DNA of 46,028 bases from an uncultured Clostridia bacterium. GTDB lineage: Bacteria; Bacillota; Clostridia; Christensenellales; HGM11417. Positions within the stretch are counted from its first letter, which is position 1. Every line of letters starts with the position of its first letter. Under the pieces are notes generated by a model. The model was not told the DNA's origin, ran no database searches, and was given only the letters and a program-made list of their open reading frames with translations. Where the stretch lies: NCBI GenBank assembly GCA_944332455.1, contig CALVJY010000018.1, positions 1 through 46,028 on the forward strand, read 5' to 3'. Shown one piece after another: positions 1 through 7,052 of the stretch. A program made the translations under genes and the position numbers.

Positions 1-49
1 GCAGGATGATCCCGGTGATGAGGGCCGTGACTTTGATCGTCTCCCGCAT
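1..49 (-). CDS. N-terminus of an unidentified membrane or exported protein (partial)
   Basis: Only the first 16 codons are in the window (MRETIKVTALITGIIL); the gene runs off the left edge. The start is supported by an AGGAGGG ribosome binding site at 51-57 and by a strong promoter just upstream. The peptide is a basic N-terminus followed by a hydrophobic run, as in a signal peptide or first transmembrane helix. Nothing more can be said about its function. Confidence 0.6.
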   Translation of the reverse strand, partial: MRETIKVTALITGIIL

Positions 50-78
50 CTTTCCCTCCTCGTTTTCGCGTTTTCTCT

Positions 79-107
79 ATTATAGCATGCCGGCCGGAAT
101 TTTTCAA
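79..107 (-). promoter_or_regulatory. Sigma-A type promoter for the left-edge gene
   Basis: On the minus strand TTGAAA (102-107) is separated by exactly 17 bp from a perfect TATAAT (79-84). The start codon of the left-edge gene lies about 30 bp downstream. Confidence 0.8.
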
Positions 108-321
108 TAAAATTTCCGTTTTTCTCAAAGGCTTCAGCCTTCCCCCGGCAAGGTTTATGCGCTTCCCCGGCCGGACCTGCCAAAGCCCGGATCGCCCGGG
201 TTTCACGACAAAGACAACCAAAGCCGCCGCCAGGCCGGGACCCGGCCGGCTCCGCAAAGGGACCGGAACCGTCCCCACCCTCCCGGTTTGTCCAAGATCC
301 GGCGGCGGGCCGGATATCAGA

Positions 322-361
322 AGAGCGGCCCTCCGTACACGCCGGAGGACCGCTCTTTTTT
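322..361 (+). terminator. Terminator-like hairpin
   Basis: A 14-bp stem with one mismatch (322-335 with 343-356) and a 7-nt loop is followed by six T on the plus strand. No plus-strand gene precedes it. It lies between the convergent end of the rubrerythrin gene and the promoter of the left-edge gene, so it may simply insulate the two. Confidence 0.5.
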
Positions 362-425
362 GGGGGGCCGCTGCCCTTTCGATGCTCTCTTTTTTGGAAA
401 CAGCTGACCTTTGGCTCTCTTTTGA

Positions 426-965
426 TCAATAGTTCTTGGCCACCAGCTGGAAGTAGGCCTTGGGATGCTCGCAGACCGGGCAGACCTCGGGCGCGCTCTT
501 GCCCACGTGGATGTGGCCGCAGTTGGAGCAGATCCAGACCATCTCGCCGTCCTTGGCGAAGACCTTGTTCTCCTCCACGTTCTTCAGCAGGGCGCGGTAG
601 CGCTCCTCGTGCTCCTTCTCGATCCTGCCCACGGCCTCGAACAGCCAGGCGATGCGGTCAAAGCCCTCCTCCTTGGCCTCCTTGGCGAAGGTGGCGTACA
701 TGTCCGTCCACTCGTAGTTCTCCCCCGCGGCGGCGTCGGCCAGGTTCTCGGCGGTGCCGGGGATGCCGTCGTGCAGCAGCTTGAACCAGATCTTGGCGTG
801 CTCCTTCTCGTTGTCCGCAGTCTCCAAAAACAGCTTGGCGATCTGCTCGTAGCCCTCTTTTTTGGCCTTGGAGGCGTAGTAGGTGTACTTGTTGCGGGCC
901 TGGGACTCGCCGGCAAAGGCGGCCAGGAGGTTGGCTTCGGTCTTGCTTCCTTTCAAGGTCTTCAT
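426..965 (-). CDS. rbr: Rubrerythrin
   Basis: Rubrerythrin is a cytoplasmic diiron protein that reduces hydrogen peroxide in anaerobes. The 179-residue protein has the full two-domain form. The N-terminal four-helix ferritin-like part carries E20 (GES) and ExxH at E53/H56, with a second ExxH-type helix near residue 115. The C-terminal rubredoxin-like domain has two CxxC pairs at C146/C149 and C162/C165. Length is normal for the family. The start is set by AAGGAG 9 nt upstream. The gene follows a PerR-like regulator on the same strand, which fits peroxide control of rubrerythrin in clostridia. A separate promoter could not be picked out in the 303-bp gap, so co-transcription with the regulator is possible. 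Confidence 0.95.
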   Translation of the reverse strand: MKTLKGSKTEANLLAAFAGESQARNKYTYYASKAKKEGYEQIAKLFLETADNEKEHAKIWFKLLHDGIPGTAENLADAAAGENYEWTDMYATFAKEAKEEGFDRIAWLFEAVGRIEKEHEERYRALLKNVEENKVFAKDGEMVWICSNCGHIHVGKSAPEVCPVCEHPKAYFQLVAKNY

Positions 966-1268
966 AAAGTGTTTCTCCTTCGGGTTTCCCCTTTTTAATT
1001 TTTTTTTGATGATGTCTGACCGGGACCTTCGGCCCGCGGCAGAATTTTCAGTCTAAGCCGCCCCGAACAGCTGACGGGACAACCCCTTTTGGGGATTTCT
1101 CCCTCCGTTCAAATGTCCTCAATACGGTCAGATCTCCTGCCCCGGACGGACAAAAAATCTGACGACGCGGCCCTTCTTCCCGCCCCGGTCTTTCCGGAAC
1201 GCCGGCAAAGTCTCTCCGACCGGGGTCAGGCTCGCGGACCATTTTTCCCGGCCCTCTCGAGGATCCGC
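966..1268 (-). other. Gap between perR and rbr
   Basis: This 303-bp stretch holds the rubrerythrin ribosome binding site and an A-rich run (T-rich on the plus strand, about 993-1010). I see no convincing gene, terminator or full promoter. Confidence 0.4.
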
Positions 1269-1676
1269 TCAGCCCGCGTGGGGGCCGCTCTTTTCCGCGG
1301 CCAGACAGGCCGGACAGAGCCCCAGAAAGACGGTGTTGTGCCGCTCCACCCGTCCCCCCGAACAGCGCTCGACCTCCCGGTCGGCCTCCGCCCGGTAGGG
1401 GAGCGGCACGTCGGTCACCCGGCCGCACCGCCGGCACTGGAAGTGGCCGTGGGGATGGGCGGTCAGATCGAAGTGATCGGGGGCCTCGTCCGCGCCGATG
1501 CGCAGGATCTTGCCTCCCCTCTCCAGGCTGTCCAGAATGCGGTAGACCGTGCCCTGCGACACGGAGGGCAGTTCCGCCCGGACGCGGGTCAGGATCTGGG
1601 CCGCCGTGGGATGATCCAGTTCGCACAGCGCCCTTTGAACGGCCTGTTTTTGTCGGGTGTTCCGTTCGGCGGTCAT
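1269..1676 (-). CDS. perR: Fur-family peroxide-type repressor (PerR-like)
   Basis: A 135-residue Fur-superfamily regulator with an N-terminal winged helix (about 1-62) and a C-terminal metal-binding dimer domain. The structural zinc site is visible as C81/C84 and C121/C124. All five residues that build the regulatory iron site of Bacillus PerR have counterparts: H22 (in HPTA), D70 (in HFD), H76 and H78 (in HPHGHF) and D89 (in GRVTD). Aspartate at the last position separates PerR from Fur, which has glutamate there. The family represses peroxide-defence genes until its iron-bound histidines are oxidised. The rubrerythrin gene directly downstream supports this reading. Zur or Fur remain less likely alternatives. 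The start is chosen for the AAGGAG-type site at about 1685-1695. Confidence 0.85.
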   Translation of the reverse strand: MTAERNTRQKQAVQRALCELDHPTAAQILTRVRAELPSVSQGTVYRILDSLERGGKILRIGADEAPDHFDLTAHPHGHFQCRRCGRVTDVPLPYRAEADREVERCSGGRVERHNTVFLGLCPACLAAEKSGPHAG

Positions 1677-1679
1677 TTT

Positions 1680-1698
1680 TTAAGGAAGTTCTCCTTAA
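1680..1698. promoter_or_regulatory. Inverted repeat covering the perR ribosome binding site
   Basis: Perfect 7-bp arms TTAAGGA and TCCTTAA flank a 5-nt centre just before the perR start codon. The repeat includes the Shine-Dalgarno sequence, so it could be an operator or an RNA hairpin that hides the site. Confidence 0.45.
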
Positions 1699-1718
1699 CA
1701 GGAATTATTATTATTAAG

Positions 1719-1747
1719 AGAATAACACACTTTCTCTCTTTTGTCAA
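1719..1747 (-). promoter_or_regulatory. Promoter of perR
   Basis: Minus strand TTGACA (1742-1747), 17-bp spacer, TATTCT (1719-1724). An AT-rich run (TTAATAATAATAATT) follows the -10 box and loosely resembles a PerR box, which would fit autoregulation. Confidence 0.7.
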
Positions 1748-1749
1748 GT

Positions 1750-2068
1750 GTTTTTCCAAAAAAGGGGGAAATTTTTTCCGCTTCCCGACCGCCCTTTGAT
1801 TCTCGGCTCTTTTCCCCGTTTTTTTCTCCGTTCCGCGCCTGCCTCCTCTTTGTTGTGTGTTTTCGCTCTTCCACCGACCTTCTCCCCTGCTTTGCCTTCG
1901 CCCGATCTTTCCCTGCGGCCTCACCCCCCCCGCTCCGCCTTCTGCGCTCTGCCGGACTCCCCTTTGCCCGAGTTTTCCCTATATCGCTTTCCCTTTCCTC
2001 CCGCACCGTTCCGGCTGTCCGGATCCGGCCTCGCGCTTTCTTATGCCCTTTCCCTACCTGCGGACAAG
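1750..2068. other. Non-coding polypyrimidine-rich gap
   Basis: About 320 bp between the perR promoter and the feo operon terminator. The plus strand is almost entirely C and T with only scattered purines. I see no gene with a ribosome binding site and no hairpin of note. Confidence 0.5.
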
Positions 2069-2069
2069 A

Positions 2070-2097
2070 GAAAACCCGGACAGATCGCCTGTCCGGG
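2070..2097 (-). terminator. Terminator of the feo operon
   Basis: A perfect 9-bp stem (2075-2083 with 2089-2097) with a 5-nt loop is followed on the minus strand by TTTTCTCTT. It lies 40 bp after the last feo-operon gene. Confidence 0.8.
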
Positions 2098-2137
2098 CCT
2101 TTCTCCCTTTATGAAAACAGTTTAGGAAAGAGCTTGT

Positions 2138-2338
2138 TCAGTCGGAAGAATCTCTTCCGGATGGCCGTTTTCCGGCCTCTGTCTGTCTGCAGGCGGGACA
2201 GTTCTCACAGTGTCCCGAACACCCCCGCCCGCAGTCGCAGCCCGACCGGCCCGACCGCTTCCGGCGGATAAAGCCCCACACAGTCGCGGCCACCAGCCCT
2301 GCGGCGGCGACGGCGATGACGATCCCCAGCGGATCCAT
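2138..2338 (-). CDS. FeoB-associated Cys-rich membrane protein
   Basis: A 66-residue protein with one N-terminal transmembrane helix (about 4-23) followed by a basic stretch and a cysteine cluster (CDCGRGCSGHCENCPAC, six cysteines). This layout, directly after feoB, is that of the small FeoB-associated Cys-rich proteins of Firmicutes. Its role in ferrous iron uptake is not settled; metal hand-over to or from FeoB is a common guess. The start is fixed by AAGGAGG 8 nt upstream. It is the last gene of the operon, 157 bp after feoB. Confidence 0.8.
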   Translation of the reverse strand: MDPLGIVIAVAAAGLVAATVWGFIRRKRSGRSGCDCGRGCSGHCENCPACRQTEAGKRPSGRDSSD

Positions 2339-2495
2339 ACACAGACCTCCTTTGACCGATGACCGGTCTTTGCTGCCCCTTTCCCGGACGGACTTTTCCG
2401 CGGGCGAAAGGGGTTGAGCGGATCGCGGACCTTTGGTCCTTCGGGGGACCGGGGTGCGCCCGGCCCTTCCGGTCCGAAGGGCTTTTGCGGGCGGC

Positions 2496-4955
2496 TCAGG
2501 CGGCGGCTTTTTTCCTGCGCCGGACCACCGCCCAGATGACCGCGGCCAGGATCAGGAGCGCGGCCAGGATGACCCCGATCCACCAGTAGGTCCCGATCCA
2601 GAAGATGAGGGCGGAGACCACATAGGCGGTAGCCATCCAGTAGCCGATGGCAAACCAAAGCTTGCGCCTGGAGCCGAACTCCCCGCTGGCGGCGCCCACG
2701 GCGGCCATGCAGGGCACGCTGAGCAGATTAAAGGCCATAAAGGCCAGGGCCGCGGGCACGCCGCCGGCCATGCCGGCGACCAGGGAGCCCAGCGCCGTCG
2801 AAGTCAGCGAGCCGGGATCCTGATCCAGCGCGTCGTCCATACCCACAAAGGTCCCCATGGTGGCGACCACCATTTCCTTGGCGATCAGGCCGGTGAAGGC
2901 GGCCACCACGAACATCCAGCCGTTCTCGCCCATGCCGAAGCCCAGGGGCACGAACAGCCAGGTGAACCACTGACTGATGACGCCGATGATGCTCTCGGAC
3001 TGGTCCACCATGCCCTGCCAGAAGGCAAAGCCAAAGTTGGTCAGGAACCAAATCACCACCACGGCGCCCGCGATGATGGTGGCGGCCCGCACGATGTAGT
3101 GCTTCAGCTTTTCCCACAGGTGGATCATGGTGTTTTTGAACTGCGGCCGATGGTAGGCCGGCAGCTCCATGATAAAGGGTGGGGTCTCCCCCCTCAGCGC
3201 GGTCTTGCGCAGCAGGATGGCGGACAGGACGGCCACCACGATGCCGAGCAGGTACATGGAGTAGACGATCAGGTCGCTGTGGCTGCCCGCGAAGAGGATG
3301 GCGCCGAAGGCCGCCCAGATGGGCAACTTGGCCCCGCAGGAGAAGAAGGGCGCCAGCAGAATGGTCATTCGTCGCTCCTTTTCGTTTTCCAGCGTGCGGG
3401 TGGCCATGATGCCGGGCACCGCGCAGCCGAAGCACATCAGCAGGGGCAGGAAGGCCTTACCCGACAGCCCGAACCGGCGGAAGGCGCGGTCCATGATGAA
3501 GGCCACCCGGGCCATGTAGCCGGAATCCTCCAGAATGGAGAGGAAGAGGAACAGCACCAGGATCTGGGGAATGAAGGACAGCACGGAGGCCAGACCGGCC
3601 CACAGGCCGTCCACCACCAGGCTGGTGTACCAGGTACCGGCCGGCATGGCATCCACCAGGGCGGCGTTGACCAGGGAGGTCAGCACGTCCATGGTGTTGA
3701 ACAGAATGACGCCCGGCGAGTTGACCCCCTCCTCGAATCCGAAAAAGGTGTGCCAGCTGATGCCCGCCAGTAGAGCTTCCATCTCGCTGCCGAAGATCCG
3801 CTCGGCCCCGGAAAGACTGCCGTCCTCCCCGATGACCGGCTCCACAGGATTGCCGTCGGCGTCGAAAAAGCCCTCATAGGCCCTTCCCGAGGCGTCGTAG
3901 AAGGTCTCGATGGGCGCCCCGTCCACCAGGAAGGTCTCCAGCCGGTTGCCGTCGGCGTCATACAGCGCCTCGATGAGGGCGCCGCTGCCGTCATAGAGTT
4001 CGACGGCGGCCTCCTCCTCGCCGGCAGCCGGGAAGGCCCAGCTTAAAAAGAGGAAGTTTTCGCTGAACGTACAGTGAAAGACGGCGAACATGATGACCAG
4101 AAAGATGGGGATGCCCCAGATGCGATGGGTGAGCACCCGGTCGGCCCTGTCGCTGCCGCTCAGCTTTTCCCCGCCCTCCTTTTTGGTCACCGCCCCCGAC
4201 AGCCGGGCCGAGATGTAGGTGTAGCGCTGATCGGCCATGATGCCCTCGAAGTCGTCGCCGAAGTCGTTGGCCGGCATCCCCTCCTTTTTCAGCCCGGCCA
4301 CCCGCTCGAACAACTCGGGCGAGGCCTTCTGTTCCAGCTCGTCCCCCTCCAGAGCCTTGACCGTCCGGAACATGGGATTGTCCTTGCCCGCCTCCCGGTA
4401 CAGCCGCAGGGCGCGCTCGTACAGCGGACGATAGGGGGTGTCCTCCAACACGCAGGTGCCGGCCCGGGGACGGGAGGCCGCCTCCCAGGCCGCCTTCATC
4501 ACGGCGTCCAGATTTTTGTTTTTCAGGGCCGAGATGGCCACCACGGGCACGCCCAGGGCCTCGGCCAGCTTTTCGGGATGCAGCCTGCCGCCCTTCCGCT
4601 CCACGGCGTCGGCCATGTTCAGGGCCACCACCACGGGGATGTCGGTCTCCAGCAACTGCGTGGTCAGGTACAGATTGCGCTCCAGGTTGGTGGCGTCCAC
4701 GATGTTGACGATGACATCCGGCTCTCCGCTGAGCAGAAAGTCCCGCGACACCGTCTCCTCCGGGGAATAGGGCGACAGGGAGTAGATGCCCGGCAGGTCC
4801 ACGATCTCCACCCTTTCGGGCAGCTTTTTGTAGAGCCCCGTCCTGCGGTCCACGGTGACCCCCGGCCAGTTGCCCACATGAGCGGTGCTTCCGGTCAGGG
4901 CGTTGAACAGGGTGGTCTTGCCGCAGTTGGGATTCCCGGCCAATGCGAATTTCAT
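2496..4955 (-). CDS. feoB: Ferrous iron transporter FeoB with an unusual extracellular insertion
   Basis: The 819-residue protein is the GTPase-coupled Fe2+ permease of the cytoplasmic membrane. The N-terminal G domain shows G1 GNPNCGKTT (8-16), G3 DLPG, G4 NMAD and G5 SAL, followed by the helical GDI-like region to about residue 270. The membrane part carries both Gate repeats with their cysteine motifs (FGCAVPGIMATRT and FSCGAKLPIWAAF) and ends in a basic tail. The family is usually 650-800 residues. The extra length comes from about residues 312-385, in the first large loop after the first transmembrane helix. This is an acidic stretch with repeated YDADGN-like units. Start by AAGGAG. Co-transcribed with two feoA genes upstream. 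Confidence 0.95.
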   Translation of the reverse strand: MKFALAGNPNCGKTTLFNALTGSTAHVGNWPGVTVDRRTGLYKKLPERVEIVDLPGIYSLSPYSPEETVSRDFLLSGEPDVIVNIVDATNLERNLYLTTQLLETDIPVVVALNMADAVERKGGRLHPEKLAEALGVPVVAISALKNKNLDAVMKAAWEAASRPRAGTCVLEDTPYRPLYERALRLYREAGKDNPMFRTVKALEGDELEQKASPELFERVAGLKKEGMPANDFGDDFEGIMADQRYTYISARLSGAVTKKEGGEKLSGSDRADRVLTHRIWGIPIFLVIMFAVFHCTFSENFLFLSWAFPAAGEEEAAVELYDGSGALIEALYDADGNRLETFLVDGAPIETFYDASGRAYEGFFDADGNPVEPVIGEDGSLSGAERIFGSEMEALLAGISWHTFFGFEEGVNSPGVILFNTMDVLTSLVNAALVDAMPAGTWYTSLVVDGLWAGLASVLSFIPQILVLFLFLSILEDSGYMARVAFIMDRAFRRFGLSGKAFLPLLMCFGCAVPGIMATRTLENEKERRMTILLAPFFSCGAKLPIWAAFGAILFAGSHSDLIVYSMYLLGIVVAVLSAILLRKTALRGETPPFIMELPAYHRPQFKNTMIHLWEKLKHYIVRAATIIAGAVVVIWFLTNFGFAFWQGMVDQSESIIGVISQWFTWLFVPLGFGMGENGWMFVVAAFTGLIAKEMVVATMGTFVGMDDALDQDPGSLTSTALGSLVAGMAGGVPAALAFMAFNLLSVPCMAAVGAASGEFGSRRKLWFAIGYWMATAYVVSALIFWIGTYWWIGVILAALLILAAVIWAVVRRRKKAAA

Positions 4956-4983
4956 ACCGATCTCCTTTTTAACATTCTCTGCC

Positions 4984-5232
4984 TTACCGTGTCCGGACGG
5001 AGGACAGGACCTCCATCTGCACCGAGGCGGCCTCCTCCTTGCGGATGGTCAGCTCGTAGCCCCGCAAGGTGACCTCCAGGGGGTCTCCCAGCGGCGCCAC
5101 CTTGCGCAGCACGATCTCCGCGCCCGGGGTCACCCCCATGTCGAACAGGCGGCGCCTGGTCTTTCCCTCGGCGGTCAGGCGCTTGACCCGCCCCCGCTCG
5201 CCGGGCTGAAAATCCTTGAGCATTTTTTCCAT
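4984..5232 (-). CDS. feoA: FeoA domain protein (second copy)
   Basis: An 82-residue SH3-like FeoA protein, a small cytoplasmic partner thought to modulate FeoB. The fold signature is visible: GERGRVKRL near the start, then the RRRLFDMGVTPGAEIVLRKVAPLGDPLEVTLRGYELTIRKEEA core. A longer reading frame extends upstream, but GGAGGT lies 6 nt before the ATG at 5232, which decides the start. It ends 28 bp before feoB. Confidence 0.9.
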   Translation of the reverse strand: MEKMLKDFQPGERGRVKRLTAEGKTRRRLFDMGVTPGAEIVLRKVAPLGDPLEVTLRGYELTIRKEEAASVQMEVLSSVRTR

Positions 5233-5364
5233 CTGATGACCTCCAGGTTTGGATTCAAATGATCGGCACAAGATCCCGGACAAGACGGGCCATCCGATCC
5301 GGGGCCTTTTGCCTCCCGCAGTCCCGCCCGGACGGCGGCCCCTGCGGCGGAGCCCCGAGCGGGA

Positions 5365-5577
5365 TCAGACGACCAGGATCTTTCCGGCCAGGGCCGCGTT
5401 CAGGGCCACCCGGCCGTCCTTGACCTTGATGATGACACTTCCCTCCGCCGCCGTCAGCGGGACGATGACGGTCCCCTGCATGATCCCCAGATTCTCCAGG
5501 TGGCGCTTGGTCTTTTCGTCTGCGGTCACTTTGATCACCCGGCAGTTTTCGCCCTGTTTGGCCAATGTCAGCGGCAT
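5365..5577 (-). CDS. feoA: FeoA domain protein (first copy)
   Basis: A 70-residue FeoA protein (MPLTLAKQGENCRVIKV, then RHLENLGIMQGTVIVPLTA and VIIKVKDGRVALN). It is the first gene of the feo operon. The start at 5577 is chosen over a longer frame because AAGGAGG precedes it by 5 nt. Two consecutive feoA genes before feoB are common in clostridia, and the two copies here are clearly diverged from each other. Confidence 0.9.
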   Translation of the reverse strand: MPLTLAKQGENCRVIKVTADEKTKRHLENLGIMQGTVIVPLTAAEGSVIIKVKDGRVALNAALAGKILVV

Positions 5578-5898
5578 AAGGTCCTCCTTCCGGCGCCGGA
5601 ACGGCGCCCGATTAAGTTCGCGGTCTCGAACGTCTGAACTGAAAAAAAGCACGCTCTGACGCGATCCGATGAATGAGCGACAGGCCTTTTCCCGATCGCC
5701 GCCCTTTCCCCTTCCTCAAAACCTGAGCCGCACTTTTCCGCCGCGCGTTCGCTTCCTCGAACTTTTCTCCCGAAAAAACGGAACTTTTCTCCTCCCCTGC
5801 TACGGGTCCCCGGCAGCGCGAGAGGCTCCGGCCGCCTTGTCCCAGGCAGGGAGAGCGCCCGCCGCCTCGCATCGGGAGCGGAAAGTTCCTGCAAATAT
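5578..5898 (-). other. Long feo operon leader
   Basis: About 320 nt lie between the predicted transcription start (near 5898) and the first feoA start. I see no supported small gene and no riboswitch that I recognise. Confidence 0.4.
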
Positions 5899-5915
5899 GC
5901 TACGAGTATAGCATA
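5896..5915. promoter_or_regulatory. Palindromic operator over the feo promoter -10 box
   Basis: Perfect 7-bp inverted arms, TATGCTA and TAGCATA, separated by 6 bp and centred on the -10 box. The placement is that of a repressor site. An iron-responsive regulator (DtxR or Fur type) is the natural candidate, but the sequence is not a canonical Fur box and the assignment is inference. Confidence 0.6.
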
Positions 5916-5933
5916 AATTTTCCCCTCTGTCAA
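5905..5933 (-). promoter_or_regulatory. Promoter of the feo operon
   Basis: Minus strand TTGACA (5928-5933), 17-bp spacer, TATACT (5905-5910): a near-consensus vegetative promoter. Confidence 0.85.
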
Positions 5934-6022
5934 GCAGTTAGTATATGCGAACCGAAAATTTTTCCGAAAAATTTTGCCGGACCTCCTGCCGAGTCCCGAC
6001 AAAACCGGAAAGCCAAAGAAAT

Positions 6023-6056
6023 AAAAAAAGAGACAGGCCCCTGCGGCGCCTCCTCT
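6023..6056 (-). terminator. Terminator of the small XRE gene
   Basis: An interrupted stem (6029-6032 with 6053-6056 and 6035-6038 with 6048-6051) is followed on the minus strand by seven T (6023-6029), about 45 bp after the stop codon. Confidence 0.55.
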
Positions 6057-6097
6057 CCCCTTTATTCGGCTTCGCGTTTTAAATGCAGGTCCTGCCT

Positions 6098-6313
6098 TTA
6101 ATCCAGGTCCTGACAGAGAATGTCGTTGGCGTCCAGGTCCAGCACTTTGCAAAGGTTGGCCAGGGTGTCCAGCGCCGGCATGACCCGACCTGAGACGTAC
6201 TGACTGATGGTCGGCTGTTTGACCCCAAGGCGTTCGGCCAACTCGACCTGCGTGAAATTGCTCTGTTTGATGGCTTCCGCGATCCTCTTCTGAATTTGAG
6301 CCAGTGTGATCAT
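6098..6313 (-). CDS. Small XRE-family helix-turn-helix repressor
   Basis: A 71-residue protein that is almost nothing but a Cro/C1-type HTH domain. The helix-turn-helix reads FTQVELAERLGVKQPTISQYVSGRVMP (about 20-46), and a C-terminal helix ends in acidic residues. It is transcribed divergently from two Cys-rich small genes. The intervening 130 bp carries an inverted pair of TATAGGyATTrC elements, so autoregulation and control of the neighbours is likely. Its physiological signal is unknown. Confidence 0.85.
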   Translation of the reverse strand: MITLAQIQKRIAEAIKQSNFTQVELAERLGVKQPTISQYVSGRVMPALDTLANLCKVLDLDANDILCQDLD

Positions 6314-6345
6314 TTTTTCCTCTGCAACAAAAATCCTGTAAAAAT

Positions 6346-6413
6346 ATTATAGAGGCAATACCTATAAAAAGCTTGACTTATTTGCTTTGCTTATATTATA
6401 ATATAGGCATTAC
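6346..6413. promoter_or_regulatory. Divergent promoter region with an inverted operator pair
   Basis: Plus-strand promoter: TTGACT (6373-6378), 18-bp spacer, TATAAT (6397-6402). Minus strand: TATAAT at 6346-6351 with a poor -35. Each -10 box lies beside one arm of an inverted element: TATAGGTATTGCC on the minus strand (6354-6366) and TATAGGCATTAC on the plus strand (6402-6413), matching at 10 of 12 positions. Confidence 0.65.
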
Positions 6414-6443
6414 AAATAATCAACCCTTGAAAGGAGATTCTTT

Positions 6444-6734
6444 ATGCAGCTAAATGCCTCGTACCGATGCTTTCGGTGCCGCTTTCTGAGCCGATTTTTC
6501 ACCCAGGAGGCCAGATCTCTTCAAAAGACCCGCTACGGCTGGTGCCGGCAGCACGCCAAAGTGGCCTTTATTCAGAACACCTGCGAGCTTTTCCAGCCCA
6601 AAAAATCCTCCCGGGGCGGTCTTTGGAACATTCAGATCTGCCTGAACGGGATCCTGAACGAAGTGTCCGAACTGCGCAAGCGACTGGAGGCCGAACAGGA
6701 TGAAAGAGCCGGGCAAGAGCAGGAAGACCTGTAA
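6444..6734 (+). CDS. Small Cys-containing protein, function unknown
   Basis: A 96-residue protein of no family I can name. It has CxxC at C9/C12, a WC at C34 and a CELF at C47, so a small zinc-binding knuckle is plausible. A basic middle is followed by a strongly charged helical C-terminus (about 68-96, ELRKRLEAEQDERAGQEQ). Start set by AAGGAG 8 nt upstream and by a good promoter. It is the first of two genes that overlap by 35 bp. The next protein has a similar cysteine layout, so the two may be distant paralogues or partners. Cys-rich small proteins of this look are common in clostridial mobile elements. Confidence 0.7.
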   Translation: MQLNASYRCFRCRFLSRFFTQEARSLQKTRYGWCRQHAKVAFIQNTCELFQPKKSSRGGLWNIQICLNGILNEVSELRKRLEAEQDERAGQEQEDL

Positions 6735-6966
6735 AACCTGCCGCTTCTGCCGGCAGATGGGGCGCATCAGCATGGGCCGCTTTGATCTGGGCCGGTTCCG
6801 GCCCGACCCTTGTTTTTTTTGCAGCATCCGCGAAACCCCGATCTCCCCGAAGGCGCGTTGCCCGCTGTGGCAGAAGGGGCGGCCCCCGGTGGACCTCTCC
6901 CCCGAACGCTTTGAGGCCTTTGAGGCCGACATCGCCTTTTTGAAGGCGTTTTTCGAGCATTTGTGA
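6700..6966 (+). CDS. Small Cys-rich protein, function unknown
   Basis: An 88-residue protein with six cysteines: C11, C14 and C17 (CKTCRFC), C38 and C41 (PCFFC) and C54. This could hold a treble-clef or rubredoxin-like zinc site. The C-terminal third is a Phe/Glu-rich helix (ERFEAFEADIAFLKAFFEHL). It starts inside the end of the preceding gene in another frame; GGAGG lies 9 nt before the ATG, which suggests translational coupling. A hairpin terminator follows at once, so the transcription unit is just these two genes. Confidence 0.7.
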   Translation: MKEPGKSRKTCKTCRFCRQMGRISMGRFDLGRFRPDPCFFCSIRETPISPKARCPLWQKGRPPVDLSPERFEAFEADIAFLKAFFEHL

Positions 6967-6968
6967 CC

Positions 6969-7001
6969 GGCCCTGCCTCCGTTTGCGCGGCCGGGCCTTT
7001 T
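6969..7001 (+). terminator. Terminator after the Cys-rich pair
   Basis: GGCCC at 6969-6973 pairs with GGGCC at 6993-6997, with a further inner GCC/GGC pairing, followed by four T. It begins 3 bp after the stop codon. Confidence 0.65.
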
Positions 7002-7052
7002 CCCCGAAGGCAGAGCCGCCGAAGGCCGTCCTTCCCACGAGAATTTTTTCGG

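Noticed and set aside
1048..1626. 192-residue minus-strand frame overlapping perR
   Set aside because: Shadow of the PerR gene in another frame; low-complexity Arg/Gly/Pro protein without a start signal.
2398..2495. Terminator between feoB and the small Cys-rich gene
   Set aside because: An inverted repeat (GCCCTTC/GAAGGGC type, about 2460-2485) is followed by T only on the plus strand, the wrong direction for feoB.
2433..3773. Long plus-strand open frame across feoB
   Set aside because: It is a shadow frame in GC-rich DNA: His/Gly/Gln-rich protein, no ribosome binding site, opposite to clear FeoB motifs. The same applies to long plus-strand frames over the ATPase, ClC, rhaB, GH3, GH20 and lipoprotein genes.
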